From NCBI GenBank assembly GCA_964447335.1, contig CAYUSA010000045.1, positions 1 through 23,481 on the forward strand: a stretch of 23,481 bases of DNA. Reading direction: 5' to 3'. Positions 15,456 to 22,330 of this stretch are shown piece by piece; the first letter of the stretch is position 1; each line of letters begins with the position of its first letter. A model generated the notes under the pieces. It did no database searches. It was not told the origin of the DNA and saw only the letters and a list, made by a program, of their open reading frames with translations. The position numbers and the translations under genes were made by a program. Source of the DNA: HRBIN12 sp964447335. Its GTDB lineage: Bacteria > Actinomycetota > UBA4738 > HRBIN12.

Positions 15456-16583
15456 ATGCGACTCTCGTACTCCAGCATCAACACCTACGAGACCTGCCCG
15501 GCGAAGTACCGCTTCCGATACGAGGAACGGCTCCCCTCGACCCCGTCTCCCGCCTTGTCCTTCGGCGACTCGCTCCACCAGGCCCTCTACCGGTTCCACA
15601 ACCGGCCGGTGCCCGTCGCCCCGCCGGTCGAAGAGCTCCACGAGATCTTGGACGCGGTCTGGGTCTCCGAGGGCTTCACGAACGGGTCCGAGGAGCGCAC
15701 CTACCGCGAGCACGGCCACCAGGTCCTCGCCATGTACCACCGCGAGAACGCGCCGTCCTACCGCATCCCGGCCGCCATGGAGCATCGCTTCCAGATCGAG
15801 GTGGAAGGCGTGACCGTCTCCGGGGTGATCGACCGGATGGACCGGATCCCCGGCGGCGGGTACGAGGTCATGGACTACAAGACGAACCGGCGACTGCCGC
15901 CGCAGGCGGCGATCGACCGCGACCTGCAGCTGAGCGTCTACCACCTCGCCGCGAAGGAGGTCTGGGGCATCGAGCCCGAGCGGCTGACGCTCTACTACCT
16001 CCTCCCCGGTCAGCGGATGAGCACGACCCGGACCACCGCCGACATCGACGAGCTCCGCCGCCGCATCGTGACCGTCGCCGAGCGCATCGAGGCCGGGAAG
16101 TTCGAGCCCGAGCAGAACCCGCTCTGCGACTGGTGCGACTTCCAGCATCTCTGCCCGCTGTTCCGCCATCGCGAGGAGCGGGCGAACGGCGACCCCGCCC
16201 CTCGCATGACGCAGATCGTGGACGAGTGGGTCACCCTCAAGCGCCGGGGACGCGAGGTCTACAAGCGGCTCGACGAGCTCGCGCCCCTCATCAACGCGTT
16301 CTGCGACGAGCACGGCTACCGCCGGCTGTTCGGCACGGACGGCGCGGCGATCGACCGCCGACCCCAACACGTGACGGCACCGGTGGACGAGAAGGTCCGC
16401 GCGATCCTCGAGCCCCTCGGGCTGTGGGAGCAGGTGCTGGCCGTCGACCCGCGCAAGCTCTCTGAGCTCATCGAGTCGCGCGCGCTCCCTCCGGACGTCG
16501 AGGACGCCCTCCTCGCATCCCGCGAGGAGGTCCGCACCCAGTACGCCCTCTTCCTGAAAGAAGCCGCGAGGGCGCGCCGGTAG
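15456..16583 (+). CDS. RecB/Cas4-like PD-(D/E)XK exonuclease with Fe-S cluster cysteines
   Basis: This 375-aa protein has the nuclease domain of the RecB/AddB/Cas4 superfamily (PDDEXK_1). The catalytic motif is D126 in GVIDRMDR, then D140-Y-K142 in EVMDYKTN, followed by Q158 in the QLSVY motif. C14 (YETCPAKYRF) and C224, C227 and C233 (LCDWCDFQHLC) form the four-cysteine pattern that ties the two ends together with a 4Fe-4S cluster in AddB and Cas4. No helicase domain is present. The remaining C-terminal 130 residues are charged and not recognised. The start ATG at 15456 has GAAGGG upstream. It is transcribed away from dnaE and converges on the pseudouridine synthase gene with a 12-bp gap. 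It probably processes DNA ends in repair. No cas genes are nearby. Confidence 0.9.
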   Translation: MRLSYSSINTYETCPAKYRFRYEERLPSTPSPALSFGDSLHQALYRFHNRPVPVAPPVEELHEILDAVWVSEGFTNGSEERTYREHGHQVLAMYHRENAPSYRIPAAMEHRFQIEVEGVTVSGVIDRMDRIPGGGYEVMDYKTNRRLPPQAAIDRDLQLSVYHLAAKEVWGIEPERLTLYYLLPGQRMSTTRTTADIDELRRRIVTVAERIEAGKFEPEQNPLCDWCDFQHLCPLFRHREERANGDPAPRMTQIVDEWVTLKRRGREVYKRLDELAPLINAFCDEHGYRRLFGTDGAAIDRRPQHVTAPVDEKVRAILEPLGLWEQVLAVDPRKLSELIESRALPPDVEDALLASREEVRTQYALFLKEAARARR

Positions 16584-16595
16584 GTGCCCGGCGGG

Positions 16596-17489
16596 TCAGC
16601 CCTCCCCCCTGACCCGCCGCAGCGCCGCGTCGAGGTCGGGCGGCAGGGGGTCCTCGAGCTCGATGCGCGCGCCGGTGACCGGGTGGTCCATCGCGAGCCG
16701 CCAGGAGTGCAGGAACGGCCGCTGCAGGCCGAGCGCCCTCGCCGCGTCCCCGCCGCCCCCGTAGCGACCGTCCCCGAGGATCGGATGGCCGATCGAGGAC
16801 AGGTGCACCCGGATCTGGTGCGTCCGTCCCGTCCGGGGCGCGGCCTGCAGGAGGCTCGCGCGCCCGAAGCGCTCGAGCACCTCGAACGTGGTCTCGGCCT
16901 CGCGTCCGCTGGCGGCGTCGAGCTGGATCCTCGCACCCCGGCGCCCGAGCGGCGCGTCGACGACGAACCGGTCGTGCTCCGCGACACCGCGCACGAGCGC
17001 GAGGTATCGGCGGTCGACCTCGTGCCGGCGGAACATCTCGACGAGCGCGGCCCGCGCCGGCTCATCGCAGGCGATGACCATGAGGCCGGAGGTCCCCGCG
17101 TCGAGCCGGTGCACGATCCCCGGTCGGAGCGGGTCGCCGACGTCGGCGAGTGGCAGGCCCATGCCGAGCAACCGGTTCACCAGGGTGCCGGACCGGCGAC
17201 CCTCCGTCGGGTGCGTCGGCACCCCCGAGGGCTTGCTCACGACGATGAGGTGCTCGTCACGGTACCGGAGCTCGATCGCGGGCCCCTCGGGCTCGAGCGC
17301 GTTCGTGGGCGTGAGGTCCACGACGACGTGCTCCCCACCGAGCAGACGGAAGGACTTGGACCGCGGCTCACCGTCCACGAGGACCCCGCCCGCAGCGATG
17401 GCCCGCTGCGCCTCGGCCCTCGGGATGCCGAGCCGGGCGGCCGTCACCGCGTCGAGCCGACCGGGCGTCGCCTCGAACCCCTCGGCCAC
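16596..17489 (-). CDS. rluD: Large-subunit rRNA pseudouridine synthase, RluA/RluD family
   Basis: It converts specific uridines in 23S rRNA to pseudouridine. The 297-aa protein has an N-terminal S4 RNA-binding domain (about 10-60, RLDAVTAARLGIPRAEAQRAI). The catalytic domain has the invariant Asp D130 in HRLDAGTSGL, KPSGVPTHP at 86-94, and a C-terminal GRTHQIRVHLSSIGHPILGD block. The family member cannot be narrowed to a target uridine from sequence alone, so the symbol is family-level. The start is GTG at 17489, one base after the lspA stop, with GGGAAG seven bases upstream. The lspA-rluD pairing is widely conserved. Confidence 0.93.
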   Translation of the reverse strand: MAEGFEATPGRLDAVTAARLGIPRAEAQRAIAAGGVLVDGEPRSKSFRLLGGEHVVVDLTPTNALEPEGPAIELRYRDEHLIVVSKPSGVPTHPTEGRRSGTLVNRLLGMGLPLADVGDPLRPGIVHRLDAGTSGLMVIACDEPARAALVEMFRRHEVDRRYLALVRGVAEHDRFVVDAPLGRRGARIQLDAASGREAETTFEVLERFGRASLLQAAPRTGRTHQIRVHLSSIGHPILGDGRYGGGGDAARALGLQRPFLHSWRLAMDHPVTGARIELEDPLPPDLDAALRRVRGEG

Positions 17490-17490
17490 C

Positions 17491-17970
17491 TCAGGTCTTC
17501 CCTTCGTCCTCCCGGCGCACGCTCGCCAGCGCGAGGAGCACGGCGCCGACGACGATCGCCGAGTCGGCGACGTTGAACACCGGCCAGATGCGGAAGTCGA
17601 TGAAGTCGGTGACGCGTCCCGAGAGCCCGGACCCGTTGAAGGCCCGATCCGTGAGGTTCCCGAGCGCGCCGCCGAGCACCAAGCCGAGCGCGACCGCGAC
17701 GCGCGGCCTGCCGAGGCGTAGCGACGCCGCCACGATGACGCCCGAGACGACGATCGTCGCTCCCGCGAACAGCAGTGGGGCGCTCCGTCCGAGGCCGAAG
17801 GCGCCGCCGGAGTTCGTCGTGTAGGTGAGCTGCAGGACACCGGGGATGACCCGGATCGGCGGCCGCCCCGCGAGCGAGCCCTCGACCCAGAGCTTCGTGA
17901 CGCGGTCGAGCACGTAGGCGCCGACGGCGGTCGCATACAGGAGCCCCGCGAGGCGTACGGCTCGCGTCAC
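17491..17970 (-). CDS. lspA: Lipoprotein signal peptidase
   Basis: This is a membrane aspartyl protease that removes signal peptides from prolipoproteins such as LivK in this window. The 159-aa protein has four hydrophobic segments and all family blocks: LDRVTK, LQLTYTTNSGGAF, GGALGNLTDR, and the catalytic pair D122 (VTDFIDF) and D136 (FNVADSA). The start is GTG at 17970, with GGGG about six bases upstream. It begins 10 bp after the stop of the zinc-finger gene and ends one base before the pseudouridine synthase start, so the three are likely one operon. Confidence 0.97.
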   Translation of the reverse strand: MTRAVRLAGLLYATAVGAYVLDRVTKLWVEGSLAGRPPIRVIPGVLQLTYTTNSGGAFGLGRSAPLLFAGATIVVSGVIVAASLRLGRPRVAVALGLVLGGALGNLTDRAFNGSGLSGRVTDFIDFRIWPVFNVADSAIVVGAVLLALASVRREDEGKT

Positions 17971-17980
17971 GGCCGCCCCG

Positions 17981-18367
17981 CTACCGGCGGGCCTGGGCCT
18001 GCGCGTCCTTGATGCAGAGGTCGACGTACGGCAGCGCCTTCAGACGGGCCTTCTCGATCGGCTTGCCGCAACGCGAGCAGACGCCGTAGGCCCCTTCGTC
18101 CATCTTCTCGAGAGCCCGGTCGATCTTGCTCATGAGGTCGCGGACGTTGTTCTCGATCGAGAGGTCGCGCTCGCGTTCGAAGGTGAAGGTCCCGGCGTCG
18201 GCGTTCTCCTCGTCGAATGAGACCTCGCCGGACATGTCCGACTGCGAGGTCGCGAAGGACGTCTCCTCGATCGTGGTGAGCTGGGTCTCGAGCTCCGCGC
18301 GCTCCTCGACGAGACGCACCTTGAGCTCGTCCAGCTCCTTCTTCGTGTAGACGCTTCTCCCGGCCAT
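17981..18367 (-). CDS. DksA/TraR-family zinc-finger protein
   Basis: The family binds in the RNA polymerase secondary channel or acts as a small regulator. The 128-aa protein has a long, charged, probably coiled-coil N-terminal half (8-95) and a C-terminal finger. The finger reads C97-x2-C100-G, then x17, C118-x2-D121. The canonical form is four cysteines, so the fourth position is Asp here. The start used is ATG at 18367, giving MAGRSVYTKKEL. An in-frame ATG at 18418 would add 17 residues unlike the family, and neither start has a strong ribosome site. The gene lies directly before lspA, the same neighbourhood seen for such proteins in other Gram-positive genomes. It may be a general transcription factor, but a direct RNA polymerase role is not shown. 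Confidence 0.85.
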   Translation of the reverse strand: MAGRSVYTKKELDELKVRLVEERAELETQLTTIEETSFATSQSDMSGEVSFDEENADAGTFTFERERDLSIENNVRDLMSKIDRALEKMDEGAYGVCSRCGKPIEKARLKALPYVDLCIKDAQAQARR

Positions 18368-18414
18368 GGCCGAGGGACGGTAGCACCCATGCGGTGGGCC
18401 GACAACGACGCTGC

Positions 18415-18675
18415 TCACGTCCCACGGAGGCGAACCCGCAGGTCATCGGGCGTGAGATCGGCCACGTCGAACACCTTCGTGCGGCTCCTGGCCCCCCGGA
18501 CGAGGCGTACCCGGCCGGGTGCGACGCCGAGCCGCTCGGCGAGCGCCCTGCGGGCCTCGTCGGTCGCCCTCCCGCCCTCGGGAGCAGCCCGGACGCGGAT
18601 CGTCACCTCTTCCCGGCCGACCTCGACCGCCGTGCGCCCTGAGCGAGGTGCGACGTGAACCGTGACCGTGGCCAT
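18415..18675 (-). CDS. yggU: YggU/DUF167 family protein
   Basis: This small alpha/beta protein belongs to the YggU family of unknown function. From ATG 18675 it has 86 aa, beginning MATVTVHVAPRSGRTAVEV. Family features are the PRSGR turn near the start, RVRAAPEGGRATDEARRALAERLGV (the P-x-G-x-A-N/T helix) and the closing RLVRGARSRTKVFDV strand-helix. An ATG at 18690 in the same frame would add five residues, and no clear ribosome site decides between them. It is head-to-head with the ileS leader and lies upstream of the zinc-finger gene on the same strand (47-bp gap). Its 5' end overlaps the predicted ileS promoter. Confidence 0.85.
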   Translation of the reverse strand: MATVTVHVAPRSGRTAVEVGREEVTIRVRAAPEGGRATDEARRALAERLGVAPGRVRLVRGARSRTKVFDVADLTPDDLRVRLRGT

Positions 18676-18690
18676 CCCGCCGTGTAGCAT
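18662..18690 (+). promoter_or_regulatory. Candidate promoter of the ileS T-box transcript
   Basis: GTGACC at 18662-18667 (4 of 6 to TTGACA) and TAGCAT at 18685-18690 (4 of 6 to TATAAT) are 17 bp apart. They predict a transcript starting near 18697, immediately before the first paired base of T-box stem I at 18701. The elements overlap the 5' end of the divergent yggU gene. Confidence 0.45.
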
Positions 18691-18697
18691 GACCCCT

Positions 18698-18990
18698 CAC
18701 AGGCGACGACGGGAACGAGTAGCGAGGGTTCCCTCCCGAAGCGAGCCGGGGACGGTGGGAGCCCGGTGGCAGGCCCCTCGCGAAGATCCTCCCCGAGCCT
18801 CCGACCGAACCGGGTGCGCGCCACGCGCCCGCAGTAGATGCGGACGGGTCCGCCCGTGACAGCGGGAGGCCGTGACGGCGGCCGATGAGCGGCGCGGAGC
18901 CGAGAGGCTCCGGGCAAGCGGGGTGGTACCGCGGGGCTCGCGCCTCGTCCCCGGATGGGGGCGGGGCGCTTTCGCGTTCCGCGGGGCAGG
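18698..18990 (+). promoter_or_regulatory. T-box riboswitch (tRNA-Ile responsive) in the ileS leader
   Basis: The leader binds uncharged tRNA-Ile and so raises ileS expression on isoleucine shortage. The T-box core TGGTACCGCG is at 18924-18933. Its UGGU bulge complements the ACCA end of tRNA-Ile. Stem I can be drawn from AGGC (18701) and CGGG (18710-18713), pairing with CCCG (18792-18795) and GCCT (18797-18800), plus GCGAGGG (18722-18728) with CCCTCGC (18775-18781). Between them lies a specifier loop with AGTA on one side and GAAG-ATC on the other, so ATC at 18786-18788 is the isoleucine specifier. The antiterminator is CGGGG (18919-18923), then bulge TGGTACC, then GCGGGGC/GCCTCGT, then CCCCG (18949-18953). 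It fills the 316-bp gap between yggU and ileS. Confidence 0.92.
18940..18972 (+). terminator. Terminator hairpin of the T-box, exclusive with the antiterminator
   Basis: GCGCCTCGTCCCC at 18940-18952 pairs with GGGGGCGGGGCGC at 18957-18969. This is a 13-bp stem with two G-U pairs and a GGAT loop, followed by TTT and then CGCGTT. The 5' arm contains the same bases (18942-18952) that close the antiterminator, so only one of the two structures can form. The T-run is short, as is common in high-GC genomes. The ileS ribosome site (GGGAGGA near 18995-19001) is outside the stem. Confidence 0.7.
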
Positions 18991-19006
18991 AACGGGAGGA
19001 CACGGG

Positions 19007-22000
19007 ATGCAGCGGTTCGAGCCGGTCGACCCGAAGGTGAGGTTCCCGGAGCTCGAGCAGCGCATCCTGGGCTTCTGGCGCGAGGCCGACGTTTTCCATC
19101 GTCAGCTCGAGGAGCGCCGGAACGGCCCGCTCTGGGTCTTCTACGAGGGACCGCCCACCGCGAACGGGCGCCCCGGCATCCACCACACCGAGTCCCGGAC
19201 GTTCAAGGACGTCTACCCGCGCTTCAAGGCGATGACGGGGCACCACGTCCCCCGCAAGGCCGGCTGGGACTGCCACGGCCTGCCCGTCGAGCTCGAGGTC
19301 GAGAAGGAGATCGGCACGAAGAGCAAGCGCGACATCGAGGCGTTCGGCATCGCCGAGTTCAACCGCCGGTGCCGCGAGTCGGTCTCGCGCTACGTCGACG
19401 AGTGGGAGAAGGTCACCGAGCGCCTGGGCTTCTGGATCGACACGGCCGACGCGTACTGGACGATGAACACCGAGTACATCGAGAGCGTCTGGTGGTCGCT
19501 GAAGCGCCTGCACGAGCGCGGCCTGCTGTTCGAGGCCGACAAGGTGACGACCTACTGTCCCCGGTGCGGCACCGCGCTCTCGGACGCCGAGACCGCGATG
19601 GGCTACACGCAGGTCGAAGACCCGAGCGTGTTCATCCGGTTCCGCATCGCCGAGGCTGCGGATCCCGCGCTCGTCGGCGCCGCGCTGCTCGGATGGACGA
19701 CGACCCCCTGGACGCTCATCTCGAACACCGGCGTCGCGGTGGACGAGGACGCCACCTATGTCGAGGTGGAGCACGAAGGCGACCGCCTGATCCTGGCCGC
19801 CGAGCTCCTCGAGCGGGTGCTCGCCGACGCGACGGAGGTCCAGCTGCTGCCTGGGCGCGCGCTCCTCGGCGCCCGGTACGAGCCGCTCTACCCGAACGTC
19901 GAGGGCGCGCACCGCGTGGTCGCGGCGGACTTCGTGTCGCTCGAGGACGGCACCGGCGTCGTCCACATGGCGCCGGCGTTCGGCGCCGAGGACCTCGAGA
20001 TCGGGCGCCGCGAGGGCTGGCCGACCTTCAAGCCGGTCGACGGCGAGGGTCGCTTCACCGACGAGGCGCCGGCGTTCGTCCGCGGCCTGTTCTTCAAAGA
20101 CGCCGATCCGCTCATCACGGAGGAGCTCCGTTCGCGAGGGCTGCTGCTGCGCGCCGAGACGATCGAGCACACGTACCCGCTGTGCTGGCGATGCGGCACA
20201 CCGCTCATCTACTACGCCCGTACGTCGTGGTACGTCGGCACGACGCAGGTCCGCGACCGGCTCCTCGAGGTGAACGACTCGGTGAACTGGTTCCCCGAGC
20301 ACATCAAGCACGGGCGCTACGGCGACTGGCTCGAGAACAACGTCGACTGGGCGCTCTCGCGCGAGCGGTACTGGGGCACGCCACTGCCCATCTGGCGCTG
20401 CGAGCAGGGTCACGCAACGGCGATCGGCTCACTCGCCGAGCTCTCGGAGCGCGCCGGCCGCGACGTCACGGGGATCGACCCGCACCGCCCCGCGATCGAC
20501 GAGGTCGCGTTCCCGTGCCCGGAGTGCGGTTCGGACGCCCGCCGCGTCCCCGAGGTCATCGACACCTGGTACGACTCGGGCGCGATGCCGTTCGCTCAGT
20601 GGGGCTACCACCCCGACCTCGGTCGAGGGCTCGAGCGGTTCGCCGAGCGCTTCCCCGCCGACTTCATCTCCGAGGCGATCGACCAGACGCGCGGATGGTT
20701 CTACACGCTCATGGCCGAGGGCGTCCTGCACTTCGACTCGACCACGTACCGCAACGTCGTGTGCCTCGGGCACATGGTGGACGCCGAGGGGCGCAAGATG
20801 AGCAAGAGCCTCGGCAACACGATCGACCCCTGGGACGTCTTGAACCGACAGGGGGCGGACGCGCTCCGCTGGTACCTCATCACGACGGGCTCGCCGTGGG
20901 CCTCGCGACGCGTCGGGATGGAGATCCTCGACGAGGTGGTCCGGCAGTTCCTGCTCACGCTGTGGAACGTCTACGCGTTCTTCGTCACCTACGCGAACGC
21001 GAGTGGGTTCGACCCGCAGGGGCCGGACGTGCCCGCGAACGAGCGCCCGGTGCTCGACCGGTGGGTGCTCTCGCGGCTCGCGAGCGCCGCCGTCGAGGCT
21101 CGAGAGCGCCTCGATGCCTACGACGCGACCGGCGCAGGCCGGCGGATCGCCGCACTCGTCGAGGACCTGTCGAACTGGTACGTGCGCCGCGCACGGCGCC
21201 GGTTCTGGGATCCGGACCGCACCGGCGGCGCCGACACGCGTGCGGCGTTCCTCACGCTGCACGAGTGCCTCGTGACCGTCGCAACGCTGCTCGCGCCGTT
21301 CACCCCGTTCCTCGCCGAGGAGCTCTGGCGCAATCTCGCGGTTGGCCGCGGCGGCGCGGTCGACTCGGTCCACCTCGCGGACTACCCGGACGGCGACGCC
21401 GGTCGGATCGACCCCGGCCTCGACGAGGCGATGGCGACCGCCCGCCAGATCGTCGAGCTCGGCCGCCGGGTGCGGACCGAGACCAAGGTCAAGGTGCGCC
21501 AGCCGCTGCTCGAGGCCGTCGTGCACCTCCCCGGCGCCCACGAGGCGCTGCGGCCGCTCCTGCCGCTCGTCGCCGAGGAGCTGAACGTGAAGGAGATCCT
21601 GTTCGCCGAGTCCGCCGCAGGTTTCGGCCGCTGGCGCGCGAAGCCGAACTTCCGGGCCCTCGGGCCGAGGCTCGGCGAGGGTGTGAAGGACGTGGCGCGG
21701 ACGCTCGCGACCGACGACGGGTCGCTCGCGGGGGCGCTCGCCCGGGGCGAGCGGGTCAGGGTCGGGAACGTGGACCTCGGACCGGACGACGTGGACCTCG
21801 CGCAGGAGACGCTCGAGGGATGGGGCGTCGCGGCCGACGGCGGCATCACGGTGGCGCTCGAGCTCGAGCTCACGCCGGCGCTGCGGCTCGAGGGACTCGC
21901 GCGCGAGCTCGTCCGTTCGGTTCAGGACGCGAGGAAGGCCGCCGGGCTCGACGTGAGCGACCGGATCGTGCTCGGCGTCGAGGCCGGCGGCGAGATGGCC

Positions 22001-22144
22001 GACGCACTCGCGGCCCACGGCGCCGATATCGCAGCCGAGACGCTGGCGACCGAGCTCGTGGGCGGCGCGGTGCCCGACGCGACCTTCCGGCAGGAGGTCC
22101 AGATCGAGGGCTCAGCCCTCGCGATCACGCTGCGGCGAGCCTGA
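19007..22144 (+). CDS. ileS: Isoleucyl-tRNA synthetase, long eukaryote-like type
   Basis: This class I synthetase charges tRNA-Ile and edits valine. It has 1045 aa, the length of actinobacterial and eukaryotic-type IleS. The HIGH-equivalent motif is in PPTANGRPGIHH (49-60) and KMSKS is at 597-601. Between them lies the CP1 editing domain with GWTTTPWTLISNTGVAV and a GTGVVHMAPAFGAED block. Cys pairs CPRCG and CPECG may bind zinc. The C-terminal half carries the anticodon-binding helices (LSNWYVRRARRRFWD) and the extended domain. The ATG at 19007 has GGGAGGA six bases upstream. The frame stays open upstream into the T-box but without homology. The gene is controlled by the T-box leader, and its last 33 bp overlap the antisense small ORF. 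Confidence 0.98.
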   Translation: MQRFEPVDPKVRFPELEQRILGFWREADVFHRQLEERRNGPLWVFYEGPPTANGRPGIHHTESRTFKDVYPRFKAMTGHHVPRKAGWDCHGLPVELEVEKEIGTKSKRDIEAFGIAEFNRRCRESVSRYVDEWEKVTERLGFWIDTADAYWTMNTEYIESVWWSLKRLHERGLLFEADKVTTYCPRCGTALSDAETAMGYTQVEDPSVFIRFRIAEAADPALVGAALLGWTTTPWTLISNTGVAVDEDATYVEVEHEGDRLILAAELLERVLADATEVQLLPGRALLGARYEPLYPNVEGAHRVVAADFVSLEDGTGVVHMAPAFGAEDLEIGRREGWPTFKPVDGEGRFTDEAPAFVRGLFFKDADPLITEELRSRGLLLRAETIEHTYPLCWRCGTPLIYYARTSWYVGTTQVRDRLLEVNDSVNWFPEHIKHGRYGDWLENNVDWALSRERYWGTPLPIWRCEQGHATAIGSLAELSERAGRDVTGIDPHRPAIDEVAFPCPECGSDARRVPEVIDTWYDSGAMPFAQWGYHPDLGRGLERFAERFPADFISEAIDQTRGWFYTLMAEGVLHFDSTTYRNVVCLGHMVDAEGRKMSKSLGNTIDPWDVLNRQGADALRWYLITTGSPWASRRVGMEILDEVVRQFLLTLWNVYAFFVTYANASGFDPQGPDVPANERPVLDRWVLSRLASAAVEARERLDAYDATGAGRRIAALVEDLSNWYVRRARRRFWDPDRTGGADTRAAFLTLHECLVTVATLLAPFTPFLAEELWRNLAVGRGGAVDSVHLADYPDGDAGRIDPGLDEAMATARQIVELGRRVRTETKVKVRQPLLEAVVHLPGAHEALRPLLPLVAEELNVKEILFAESAAGFGRWRAKPNFRALGPRLGEGVKDVARTLATDDGSLAGALARGERVRVGNVDLGPDDVDLAQETLEGWGVAADGGITVALELELTPALRLEGLARELVRSVQDARKAAGLDVSDRIVLGVEAGGEMADALAAHGADIAAETLATELVGGAVPDATFRQEVQIEGSALAITLRRA

Positions 22145-22330
22145 GCTCCGGGTCACGCCGGCCCACAGCAGGATCATCGCCGCGACGCTGCCCGCGAGCG
22201 AGACGGCGATCGTCGTGGCGTCGTCCCGCGCGATGCCGACGAGCAGCACCACGGCGGCGGCCAGCACGAGCGCGAACGCCGCGACGTACAGGAGCGCGGG
22301 GCGTCGGTCGGACGAGCCCGCTGGGCTCAG
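22112..22330 (-). CDS. Small two-helix membrane protein with probable CTG start
   Basis: I do not recognise this 72-aa product. It has two clear hydrophobic helices, about 13-33 (LYVAAFALVLAAAVVLLVGIA) and 40-59 (TIAVSLAGSVAAMILLWAGV), with an Arg/Asp turn between and a short charged tail. Third positions in this frame are almost all G or C from 22140 to 22330, as in the real genes here, and become mixed only where it overlaps the ileS 3' end. No ATG, GTG or TTG opens the frame before the first helix. A CTG at 22330 overlaps the divIVA stop as CTGA, mirroring the ATGA and GTGA junctions elsewhere, with GGGGCGAGGA just upstream. An alternative is translation by frameshift from divIVA. Confidence 0.6.
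   Translation of the reverse strand: MSPAGSSDRRPALLYVAAFALVLAAAVVLLVGIARDDATTIAVSLAGSVAAMILLWAGVTRSSGSPQRDREG

Noticed and set aside
15378..16370. Minus-strand open frame opposite the RecB-like nuclease
   Set aside because: The plus-strand reading contains the PD-(D/E)XK motif and Fe-S cysteines; the antisense product has no motif.
16575..16593. CGCCGG/CCGGCG hairpin at the convergent end of the nuclease and pseudouridine synthase genes
   Set aside because: It has only a 6-bp stem with a 7-base loop and no T-run on either strand, and short GC palindromes are expected by chance at this composition.
18975..18994. CGTTCC/GGAACG hairpin just before the ileS ribosome site, considered as the sequestrator of a translational T-box
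   Set aside because: The stem stops before the GGGAGGA site and shares no bases with the antiterminator, so it cannot act as the alternative fold.
18872..19006. Upstream GTG extension of ileS
   Set aside because: It would translate the T-box core and terminator. The ATG at 19007 has an excellent ribosome site and the family N-terminus.
18443..20413. Minus-strand open frame opposite the T-box and ileS
   Set aside because: It runs antisense to a strong riboswitch and synthetase gene and has no recognisable domain.
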